From the NCBI RefSeq assembly GCF_002127325.2, contig NC_035433.2:13814611-13878610 (forward strand): a DNA stretch of 64,000 nt. The letters run 5' to 3'. Of the stretch, positions 54,546 through 64,000 are shown piece by piece. The notes beneath the pieces are model-generated. The model did not search any database. It worked only from the letters and a program-made list of their open reading frames with translations, and was not told the origin of the DNA. Origin of the DNA: Helianthus annuus. Taxonomy: Eukaryota > Streptophyta > Magnoliopsida > Asterales > Asteraceae. Made by a program: the position numbers and the translations under genes. How positions within the stretch are numbered: the stretch's first letter is position 1; every line of letters begins with the position of its first letter.

Positions 54546-54660
54546 TTATCCCCAACTTAAAAGAAATTTCGTCCCGAAATTTGGTACGCACTCACTGAGG
54601 AAGCTAGGTAAGCTGTATCGTTCACTGGTTTTCCTGGGGTGTCACATCATCCCCCCGTTG
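54546..54660 (-). other. Duplicated polypurine tract and decoy LTR head (also 61393-61507)
   Basis: On the minus strand the inner G-rich tract (complement ccccccg at 54651-54657) precedes TGTGACACCCC at 54646. The outer tract (complement of ttatccccaactt) precedes the real LTR start at 54545. The distance of 101 bp is as in the plus gypsy at 33070/33171. Confidence 0.72.
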
Positions 54661-57050
54661 ATTTGGAATTTCGTCCCGAAATTCAGTAGTAGTAGCTTCA
54701 GCCTCAGTAGTGGTTGCATTGGTTTCGAACAATTAGGGGTACTTTTCTGTCATCTGGTCTTCGCGTTCCCAGGTGTACTCTGGGCCACGTCGGGAGTTCC
54801 AACGAACTCGAACAAGAGGGATTCTCTTGTGTTTGAGGACCTTAACATCCCGGTCCGTGATTTCAACTGGTTCCTCGACGAACTGCAACCGCTCGTCGAT
54901 AGTGAGTTCCTTAAAAGGAATTATGAGGGTCTCATCTGATAGGCACTTCTTCAGATTCGACACGTGAAATACATTGTGAACTGCACCGAGTTCAGCTGGT
55001 AGGTTCAATCGGTAGGCTACTGGGCCTATTCGTTCTATAATCTCAAATGGTCTGACATACCGCGGATTGGGTTTGCCTCTTTTACCAAAACTAACCACAC
55101 CCTTCCAGGGTGAAACTTTGAGTAAAACCCGGTCCCCGACCTGAAATTCCAACGATTTCCTACGCTTATCTGCGTATGCTTTCTGACGGTCGCGTGCTGC
55201 CGCCATGCGTTGTCGTATCTGTGCAATTTGTTCAGTAGCGTCAACTACCATTTCTGGGCCTGTAATCTAACTATCCCCCACCTCTGCCCAACCGAGAGGT
55301 GACCGGCATTTACGTCCGTACAATGCCTCGAATGGAGCGGCTTGAATGCTGGTGCGGTAACTGTTATTGTATGAAAACTCCACTAAAGGGAGGTGCTTTT
55401 CCTAGCTGTTGCCGAAATCGATAACACACGCCCGAAGCATGTCTTCTAGAGTTTGAATCGTGCGCTCAAACTGCCCATCCGTCTGAGGATGATACGCTGT
55501 GCTCATGTCTAATCGTGAGCCGAAAGATTTGTGCATCGCTTGCCATAGTTCTGACGTGAATCGTGCATCCCGATCCGAAATGATGGAGGTGGGCACCCCG
55601 TGCCTCGAAACAACTTCTTTAAGATAGATGTCTGCGAGAGTGGAGAACTTATCCGTTTCCTTTATAGCTAGGAAGTGTGCAGACTTGGTGAGTCGATCCA
55701 CGATCACCCATATAGTATCATTCCCACGCTGGGATCTGGGTAAGCCTGTAACAAAATCCATGGAAATCTCTTCCCATTTCCATTGAGGTATCTTAGGCTG
55801 CTGAAGTAGGCCCGCTGGTTTCTGATACTCCACTTTGACTTTTGCACACGTCAAACATTTGCCGACGTAAGTTGCTATGTGGGCCTTCATGCTAGGCCAC
55901 CAATATGTAGTTCTGATGTCGTGGTACATTTTATCCGAACCTGGATGTACCGAGTAGCGAGACTAATGAGCTTCATCCATCACAAGTTCTCGTAAACCGC
56001 CATATAGTGGGACCCAAATGCGTCCTGTTACGTAGTAGGCGCCGTCTTCCTTTTGTTCTAATCATTGCCTTGAGCCGCGTAAGGCTTCAGCCTTTACATT
56101 TTCTGGTTTCAATGCTTCCACCTGAGCATCTCGTATTTGTACAGGAAGACTGGACTGAATGGTGAGCTGTAAGGCTCGTACGCGTCTAGGTAGAGTGTCC
56201 TTTCGACTGAGAGCGTCAGCCACAACATTGGCCTTGCCTGGATGGTACTTGATGGCGCATTCGTAGTCGTTCAGAAGTTCAACCCATCTCCGTTGACGCA
56301 TGTTCAAATCCTTTTGCTTAAGAATATGCTCGAGACTCCTGTGATCGGTGTAAATCGTGCACCTGGTACCGTACAGGTAGTGTCGCCATATCTTAAGCGC
56401 GAAAACAACAGCTCCCAGCTCTAAATCGTGCGTCGTGTAGTTTCGTTCATGAATCTTGAGTTGTCGCAAAGCGTAGGCAATAACTTTATCCCGTTGCATC
56501 AATACACACCCAAGTCCCTGTATCGGTGCGTCACAATAAACCACGAAGTCATCTGTGCCCTCCGGCAGTGAGAGAATAGGTGCGCCGCAAGGCCTATCCT
56601 TTAAGTACTGAAAAGCGGTCTCTTGGGAATCTCCTCAACGGTAGGTGACACCTTTCTGTGTCAGCATAGTAAGCGGCTGCGCGATCTTGGAGAAGTCTTT
56701 GATGAATCGCCTGCAATACCCCGCCAAACCCAAGAATTGGCGTATTTCCGTCGGTGTACGCGGTGCAGGCCAGTTCCTGATCGAATCTACCTTGGATGGA
56801 TCAGCATGAATCCCATCCCTGTTCACCACATGGCCTAAGAAGTGGACTTCACGAAGCCAGAAGTCGCATTTAGAAAACTTTGCATACAGTTGCTCCTTTC
56901 GAAGAAGTTCCAAGATAAGACGTAAGTGCTGCTCGTGCTCCTCCTGACTCTTGGAGTAGATCAGAATGTCGTCGATGAAGACAATGACGAACTTGTCAAG
57001 ATAGGGTTTGCACACCCTGTTCGTAAGGTCCATAAATACGGCAGGTGCGT
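54648..57050 (-). pseudogene. Ty3/gypsy pol (RT end to integrase tail), tandem copy 1
   Basis: One reading frame throughout: the end of RT ([20 protein letters not shown] at ~57000), RNase H ([22 protein letters not shown]), the integrase zinc region and core ([32 protein letters not shown]), and the C-terminal tail ([20 protein letters not shown]). Six in-frame nonsense codons lie at 56637, 56064, 55965, 55404, 55269 and 54735 (first base, minus), most explicable by C-to-T change (TGG, CAG, CAA sites). There are no frameshifts. Everything upstream of mid-RT, including the protease, is missing and replaced by the patch at 57051-57189. Confidence 0.9.
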
Positions 57051-57189
57051 TCAATAATATCAAACCATCCATCATATCAAACATAAAATATAGTAGGTAA
57101 AATAATTCATAAAACCCAATACGATTAATGTTCGAGCCAAACTTTGTTTGAGTAGCGTAAACATAATAATGAAAACCCAAGATAAGTTA
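57051..57189 (-). other. LTR-like patch replacing protease and N-terminal RT
   Basis: About 140 AT-rich bp join the gag end (..GRGDAMND) directly to mid-RT ([14 protein letters not shown]). They resemble, with divergence, the LTR end region (compare 46690-46858: catattgaacat, aaaacccaa, ataagttcaa). The same patch ends the window at 63898-64000, so it predates the tandem duplication. Confidence 0.55.
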
Positions 57190-58502
57190 TAAGTTCAAAT
57201 ATCGTTCATTGCGTCTCCTCGTCCTAACACGAAAACTCGACCTCTTGCCTCGTTGCCATTGTTGTTGTTGTTTCCCCCGTTGTTGTTGTTGTTCCCGTTG
57301 CCCTGGTTATTGTTGTGGTTCTGATTCTGATTCAACTGAGGGCAATCGCGTTTGTAATGACCTTCTGCCCCACACTGGAAACATCCCCGGTTTCCACGCT
57401 GTGGTTGCTGCTGCTGGTTCTGTGGAGCTGGCGGTGGGAGTTACTGGTTCTGATTTGCTGGCCGAGAGCTTCTACAATCCTTAGCCTCATGACCCATCTT
57501 GAGGCATCTTTGACAACGTTCCCTGCGACATCTTCCGCTGTGGTGTCTGTTGCACTTATTACACAGTGGGTGAATTCCCCGATATCCACCCTGCCCCTGA
57601 CTGCCAGATGATTGCTGACTCGAATTCTGGTAGTCATTTGTCTTGCGCTGCTGAGACTGAACAGAAACCGATCCCTTGCTGGAATCCCCCTCCCATTTCC
57701 TCTTGTTGTCACTGGGAGTAGCAGAAGTGGTGACAGCAGCAGTGGTAGCCTTGACACGTTTTGGCAGCCTGTTCTGATCCACTGCCTGATCTGTAATACG
57801 ATGAGCAAGGCGCTGAATAGCCTGGATATTATCAAGGTTAGCCGATGTAACATGGCTCTGGATCTCTGGCGCTAAACCCTTGAGATACAACTCAATACGT
57901 TTCACTGGAGGGTCCACCATAGTTGGGCATAGCACGGCCAGTTCATTCGACCGTTTGGTATAGGCTTCGATCTCTGACCCAACCATTTTCAAGTGATACA
58001 GTTCATCTTCCAACTTGTGAATGTCTTCACGAGTGCAGTACTCCCTTTTGATCAATTCTTTGAAGTCATTCCAAGGGGTGGCGTTAGCAGCTGCCAACCC
58101 TAGGATCTGTACTTGCGCGTTCCACCAAGTCAACGCGATTCCTTCCAAAGTGCCAGTGGCGTACTTGACCCTGCGAGCCTCAGGGCATTCACACATTTCG
58201 AACACAGATTCTAGCTTCTCGAACCAATGGAGGAGTCCCACTGCCCCCTCGGTGCCACTGAATGAGCTTGGACGACAGTCCATGAAGTTCTTGAAAGTGT
58301 AGACAGGCTGCTGCGCGTGTTGACCTATTGTGTACGAATAGGACAAAGTTAAATACGAGAGTTAATGTAGGATCTAAGGATCCTAGTGTGTGTCTATACG
58401 GCAGGGTATACTACCTGCTTGAGCAGCTGCAAGTGCCGCAGCAACTTGAGCTTGAACGAGAGCCTCTAGCTGGGCTTGAGTCATGTTAATTCGTCCGGCC
58501 AT
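57190..58502 (-). pseudogene. Ty3/gypsy gag with a predicted 90 nt intron
   Basis: Exon 1 runs 58502-58415 (MAGRINMTQAQLEALVQAQV..) and ends CAAGCAG; a GT..AG intron is predicted at 58414-58325 with a stop in its reading frame; exon 2 resumes GGT CAA CAC (GQHAQQPVYTFKNFMD) in frame. Gag follows with LHWFEKLESVFEMCECPE, LTWWNAQ and WNDFKELIKREYC, then two CCHC knuckles (CQRCLKMGHEAKDC and, after a TAA at about 57441, CFQCGAEGHYKRDC) and an Asn-rich linker ending at GRGDAMND. Without splicing exon 2 has no ATG before its Met at 58281. Structural capsid/nucleocapsid role; disrupted by the TAA. Confidence 0.78.
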
Positions 58503-58808
58503 TGATCTTCACATCAAAGGCAACATAAGTGAGAAAGGTTCGCGAATAGTGCGATGACAGAAGAGTGTAAGCACATAGGTGTTCTCAAGCAATAACAAGT
58601 AGTGAGCAAAGTAATGTAAGCATACTACGAGCAAAGTTCTATGCAGTTCTAGCAAGCAGGTAATAAACATAAACCTTATTACCTAGGATGTTGAGTCTTG
58701 CACGTGGAGCGAAGCGTCGTTGTGGATCGTTGAGAGCACTGTTCTGGTTATAGTCTGGTTTTAATAAAAACGTTTTCCCCATATTAAAACCAAGTTCTCT
58801 ATAACCAA

Positions 58809-58822
58809 TGGCTCTGATACCA
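58809..58822 (-). other. Primer-binding site (initiator tRNA-Met type)
   Basis: On the minus strand TGGTATCAGAGCCA lies 3 nt after the LTR end (..TGTGACA). This is the usual plant Ty3/gypsy PBS for initiator tRNA-Met and fixes LTR2 as the 5' LTR of the internal region 54546-58825. Confidence 0.88.
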
Positions 58823-58825
58823 ATC

Positions 58826-61392
58826 TGTCACACCCCCAAAATCCACCTGCGGAGTATCACCGCTTGGGAGCGTGACTGACCAGGATCAAGCCACCAATCA
58901 TATTGAACATGTAATTAATATCAAATATAATAAATGTAAACCAATCATTCAATACGATAGGTGTTCAAAACATAATCATAGTTTTCAAAGTATAGCGGAA
59001 GCATAAGTACGAAAACCCAAATGTGTAACATAAGTTCAATAAGTTTCAAAACATAATCCATGCTCCACAACGACCTGCTCCTCCCTGTGCAAGCTCCATA
59101 AATATCTAACGACCTGCAAGGCATGTAACAAAGGATCAACAACTAGTTGAGCGAGTTCACATTTAACAGTTCAGTAATAGTATAGTGTGAGTAGTAGTAT
59201 GTTCGTTCGTTATGTCCTGTATCGTATTAGTTTCCATCGCGGCCTCCCAGGCAGGTATGCGAAGATAATAGGGGATGTTCATCCCAAGTATTCTAGACTA
59301 GGTTTATCTGTATCGCGGCCTACCAGGCAGGTGTGCGAAGATTAGCAAATTCAGTTCGCGGCCTTTCAAAGGCAGGTGTGCGAAGTCAGTCATAATATCG
59401 CGGCCAACCCTTGGCAGGTGTGCGAAGATCAGTTCAATAAGTGTTACTAGTCTAGTCGTAGTTCTATCGTTAAGTTCTATCAACTGAGTATGTACTATAA
59501 GGTAATCCAATCCCATTCCCACCCTGGGAACCCCATGCCTTGGCTGTGTGAACTCACCTTGGTTTGCTCGGTTTGACTAGTTACGTGTTCAAGTTGCTCA
59601 AAACAATCCTAACATGGTTTATCAGTAACAATCAGTGTCGCATTTGTATTAAATCACGTATTTTATCACATAATACACAAGTTGCACAACGGATGTTCGT
59701 ACCACACACAAGCTTACATAATACAAGGTACACATTCGGAATACAAGTTACTTCGCATCACAATTATATTCTACTAAATAACACTTGACAATTTATTGCA
59801 TAAATCCATTTAAGATGCGGCCCACATGATTTCAGGCCCAGTTAAGCGTACAACCTACTCGATGTACAATCCAATACGCGGACCATTTCATGCGGACCAT
59901 TTAACCAGTCAATAACATGTACGCTAGTGTGTGTATGTGTGTGGCCCATTTGAAACTAGCTAAACTTTTCTGCTTGTGAAGCCCGATTACCACACAAGGC
60001 CCAATTGAGTATATGTATGTAAAAGAAGTTCAGGCATATAAAAACAAGTAACAAGGTCGGCCCATGGGCTCCCATTACAAAACTCGGACAGAAGTTTAAC
60101 AAATGTCGGACTAGAGAATATGGGAATTAAACTCGGACATGTGGGAGAGGTCACAAAGGTCGGACTTGGGTGATCCATCAAACTCGGACCATGTAAGGGG
60201 AAGGGGGTTTAAACTCGGACAAGATCAAAGGGACAAGAAACTCGGACCTCATGTGATAAGTAGGAACCTCGGACATGCATCATTATCAATAACCTCGGAC
60301 TTACCTTCATATAGATAAACTCGGACCTCCCATTTTTCTTTATAAAAATCGAACAACCTTATTTTTTTAGCAAGAAAGTCGGACAAGGGATCTTAAACTC
60401 GGACATGGGCCTGGGGCATTAAAACTCGGACTACATGAGTAGTCTTCAATTACTTCGGACAAGCCACAAAGTAGTATACTCGGACCCATATCATGCCTAA
60501 AGGTCGGACACAAGCTTCACATAAACACTTAAAGTCGGGCTAAGGGTTAACCCACCAAAACTCAGACAATAATATCCATATATAATGTTTAAACCTCAGA
60601 CAACAATCTTAATATAAAGCTCGGACCTTGTTTGATTTATAAAAGTCGGACATACATCACAAAACTCAGACACTTCAATCATGCGTGAACTCCAAACATT
60701 GCACAGAATCAAAAACAAGATCAGAACAGTTACGTTTTTCCATTTCATGACGAAGAGAACCCTAATCCTATTGAACCTGTCTAACATCAATTCCATTATC
60801 ACATCAATCATGTATTTCTTAATCACCAAACAAATCGATCACACAACCATTCGATGTCATTAACATTATAATCAGACTCAAATCCAAATCACAGCACATT
60901 ATATGGAAAACTAGGGTTTTAACATCAATCAATCAATCAACAATTAACATCACACAATGATTAAACAATTACCTTGATTCGATTCTAGATGGATTGGCAA
61001 TCAACCTTGATGCAAAAGACTTGTGAATCCAAGAATGATAAGAAGGTGATTGTAGAGAGGATTAGGGAATGTGGGTACGTGTTTTGATTCTTGTGATGAT
61101 TAGTGAATGATTAGTAAAAGAGATTAGGGTTAAGTATGGTTTAATTTTCACTAATTACACTATACATCCTGAGTTTCTATATTTTACACAAGTACACCAT
61201 CCCCTAACAATTTCACAATTCCACCACCATGTTCATATATTTACCAATTTCACAATTAACAAACAATCATGCACAATCACACAATTAAAACATATATAAT
61301 TCCATGGCAATCAATTGTGCAAGTAAACAACTAAATAATACAAGAACGTGCAATAAATGCGAAATAGAATCTTGGAAATTCGAGTTGTCACA
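58826..61392 (-). repeat. Gypsy LTR2 (2567 bp), intact
   Basis: It runs from the TGTCACACCC complement (58826) to the TGTGACA complement (61386-61392). It shows the uninterrupted sequence at the LINE insertion point (59050-59075). It is bounded on both sides by internal gypsy DNA, so it is the shared middle LTR of the tandem. It repeats the hairpin units (59237-59428) and the motif array (60082-60671). Confidence 0.9.
60082..60671 (-). repeat. GTCCGA motif array in LTR2
   Basis: This is the second copy of the array at 53235-53824, with the same motifs and spacing. Confidence 0.85.
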
Positions 61393-61494
61393 TTATCCCC
61401 AACTTAAAAGAAATTTCGTCCCGAAATTTGGTACGCACTCACTGAGGAAGCTAGGTAAGCTGTATCGTTCACTGGTTTTCCTGGGGTGTCACAT

Positions 61495-63897
61495 CATCCC
61501 CCCGTTGATTTGGAATTTCGTCCCGAAATTCAGTAGTAGTAGCTTCAGCCTCAGTAGTGGTTGCATTGGTTTCGAACAATTAGGGGTACTTTTCTGTCAT
61601 CTGGTCTTCGCGTTCCCAGGTGTACTCTGGGCCACGTCGGGAGTTCCAACGAACTCGAACAAGAGGGATTCTCTTGTGTTTGAGGACCTTAACATCCCGG
61701 TCCGTGATTTCAACTGGTTCCTCGACGAACTGCAACCGCTCGTCGATAGTGAGTTCCTTAAAAGGAATTATGAGGGTCTCATCTGATAGGCACTTCTTCA
61801 GATTCGACACGTGAAATACATTGTGAACTGCACCGAGTTCAGCTGGTAGGTTCAATCGGTAGGCTACTGGGCCTATTCGTTCTATAATCTCAAATGGTCT
61901 GACATACCGCGGATTGGGTTTGCCTCTTTTACCAAAACTAACCACACCCTTCCAGGGTGAAACTTTGAGTAAAACCCGGTCCCCGACCTGAAATTCCAAC
62001 GATTTCCTACGCTTATCTGCGTATGCTTTCTGACGGTCGCGTGCTGCCGCCATGCGTTGTCGTATCTGTGCAATTTGTTCAGTAGTGTCAACTACCATTT
62101 CTGGGCCTGTAATCTAACTATCCCCCACCTCTGCCCAACCGAGAGGTGACCGGCATTTACGTCCGTACAATGCCTCGAATGGAGCGGCTTGAATGCTGGT
62201 GCGGTAACTGTTATTGTATGAAAACTCCACTAAAGGGAGGTGCTTTTCCTAGCTGTTGCCGAAATCGATAACACACGCCCGAAGCATGTCTTCTAGAGTT
62301 TGAATCGTGCGCTCAAACTGCCCATCCGTCTGAGGATGATACGCTGTGCTCATGTCTAATCGTGAGCCGAAAGATTTGTGCATCGCTTGCCATAGTTCTG
62401 ACGTGAATCGTGCATCCCGATCCGAAATGATGGAGGTGGGCACCCCGTGCCTCGAAACAACTTCTTTAAGATAGATGTCTGCGAGAGTGGAGAACTTATC
62501 CGTTTCCTTTATAGCTAGGAAGTGTGCAGACTTGGTGAGTCGATCCACGATCACCCATATAGTATCATTCCCACGCTGGGATCTGGGTAAGCCTGTAACA
62601 AAATCCATGGAAATCTCTTCCCATTTCCATTGAGGTATCTTAGGCTGCTGAAGTAGGCCCGCTGGTTTCTGATACTCCACTTTGACTTTTGCACACGTCA
62701 AACATTTGCCGACGTAAGTTGCTATGTGGGCCTTCATGCTAGGCCACCAATATGTAGTTCTGATGTCGTGGTACATTTTATCCGAACCTGGATGTACCGA
62801 GTAGCGAGACTAATGAGCTTCATCCATCACAAGTTCTCGTAAACCGCCATATAGTGGGACCCAAATGCGTCCTGTTACGTAGTAGGCGCCGTCTTCCTTT
62901 TGTTCTAATCATTGCCTTGAGCCGCGTAAGGCTTCAGCCTTTACATTTTCTGGTTTCAATGCTTCCACCTGAGCATCTCGTATTTGTACAGGAAGACTGG
63001 ACTGAATGGTGAGCTGTAAGGCTCGTACGCGTCTAGGTAGAGTGTCCTTTCGACTGAGAGCGTCAGCCACAACATTGGCCTTGCCTGGATGGTACTTGAT
63101 GGCGCATTCGTAGTCGTTCAGAAGTTCAACCCATCTCCGTTGACGCATGTTCAAATCCTTTTGCTTAAGAATATGCTCGAGACTCCTGTGATCGGTGTAA
63201 ATCGTGCACCTGGTACCGTACAGGTAGTGTCGCCATATCTTAAGCGCGAAAACAACAGCTCCCAGCTCTAAATCGTGCGTCGTGTAGTTTCGTTCATGAA
63301 TCTTGAGTTGTCGCAAAGCGTAGGCAATAACTTTATCCCGTTGCATCAATACACACCCAAGTCCCTGTATCGGTGCGTCACAATAAACCACGAAGTCATC
63401 TGTGCCCTCCGGCAGTGAGAGAATAGGTGCGCCGCAAGGCCTATCCTTTAAGTACTGAAAAGCGGTCTCTTGGGAATCTCCTCAACGGTAGGTGACACCT
63501 TTCTGTGTCAGCATAGTAAGCGGCTGCGCGATCTTGGAGAAGTCTTTGATGAATCGCCTGCAATACCCCGCCAAACCCAAGAATTGGCGTATTTCCGTCG
63601 GTGTACGCGGTGCAGGCCAGTTCCTGATCGAATCTACCTTGGATGGATCAGCATGAATCCCATCCCTGTTCACCACATGGCCTAAGAAGTGGACTTCACG
63701 AAGCCAGAAGTCGCATTTAGAAAACTTTGCGTACAGTTGCTCCTTTCGAAGAAGTTCCAAGATAAGACGTAAGTGCTGCTCGTGCTCCTCCTGACTCTTG
63801 GAGTAGATCAGAATGTCGTCGATGAAGACAATGACGAACTTGTCAAGATAGGGTTTGCACACCCTGTTCGTAAGGTCCATAAATACGGCAGGTGCGT
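61495..63897 (-). pseudogene. Ty3/gypsy pol, tandem copy 2
   Basis: It is nearly identical to 54648-57050 (offset 6847) and carries the same six nonsense codons (e.g. first bases 63484, 62911, 62251 and 61582, minus). I noted only two substitutions (62086, 63731). Sharing every lesion shows duplication of an already dead internal region. The patch and the rest continue past 64000. Confidence 0.9.
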
Positions 63898-64000
63898 TCA
63901 ATAATATCAAACCATCCATCATATCAAACATAAAATATAGTAGGTAAAATAATTCATAAAACCCAATACGATTAATGTTCGAGCCAAACTTTGTTTGAGT

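Larger units (their letters stand above)
46627..64000 (-). mobile_element. Ty3/gypsy tandem: LTR-internal-LTR-internal (runs off the window)
   Basis: On the minus strand, LTR1 46627-54545 (with a LINE inside), internal 54546-58825, LTR2 58826-61392, then the internal region again from 61393. The segment 52225-57153 recurs at 59071-64000, shifted by 6846-6847. By eye I find seven substitutions and one indel over ~5.2 kb (e.g. 52285/59131, 52316/59162, 52650/59496, 52834/59680, 55239/62086, 56884/63731). All pol nonsense codons are shared. Confidence 0.9.

Noticed and set aside
54457..54939. 160-codon plus-strand frame over the gypsy pol end (repeated at 61304-61786)
   Set aside because: It is antisense to the integrase tail and polypurine region and has no domain.
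58346..58348. Gag start at 58346
   Set aside because: The codon is TTG inside the predicted intron; the family-like N-terminus starts at ATG 58502.

Overview
This window is plant nuclear DNA made almost entirely of retrotransposons. I find no host gene, tRNA, rRNA or CRISPR array. The evidence for a plant is L1-type LINEs whose ORF1 has the plant DUF4283-like fold plus a CCHC knuckle and whose ORF2 ends in a zf-RVT domain, and Ty3/gypsy elements with TGTGACA-type LTRs, an initiator-tRNA-Met primer site and chromovirus-like integrase tails. The style of the LTRs recalls composites (Asteraceae), but that is recall and not proof.

Layout. 1-4607: three LINE copies in a row, each starting in the poly(A) of the one before. 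4608-11675: a minus-strand Ty3/gypsy LTR and pol end, broken up by an ORF1-only LINE (5110-8211, which itself contains a truncated LINE) and by another LINE fragment (9929-11179). 11676-16243: two more ORF1-only LINEs, head to head around an A26 tract. 16244-18014: the 3' end of a copia-like element with an acidic coiled-coil ORF. 18015-37576: one plus-strand gypsy LTR split by a nested minus LINE (19576-26912, itself split by a plus LINE) and by a complete gypsy element (27118-36090, TSD TTTTA). 37577-39702: a chromovirus pol remnant. 39703-42520: AT-rich DNA with a minisatellite, a bare LINE tail and LTR-like DNA. 42521-46626: a nearly intact minus LINE cut by the next element. 46627-64000: a minus gypsy element in an LTR-internal-LTR-internal tandem, with a nearly intact LINE (46859-52224) inside its first LTR.

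How the parts relate. All thirteen LINE tails, whatever their body, end in the same stem-loop (core ACCGGGGTAACCCTTTACCC) followed by A(n). This includes three ~2.27 kb elements that keep a full ORF1 but have lost ORF2 except for a 24-codon scar. The likeliest reading is a non-autonomous 'half-LINE' family, comparable in layout to mammalian HAL1, mobilised in trans by the ORF2 of LINEs that share the tail. The two near-complete LINEs here (42521-46626 and 46859-52224) are each one lesion away from an open ORF2, so the partner family was active recently. ORF1 and ORF2 overlap by the same 8 nt (ATGGRTAG) in every copy where the junction is preserved, which suggests termination-reinitiation.

I regard the half-LINE family, its ORF2 scar and the ~24-copy GTCCGA array in the last gypsy LTR as the most novel signals.
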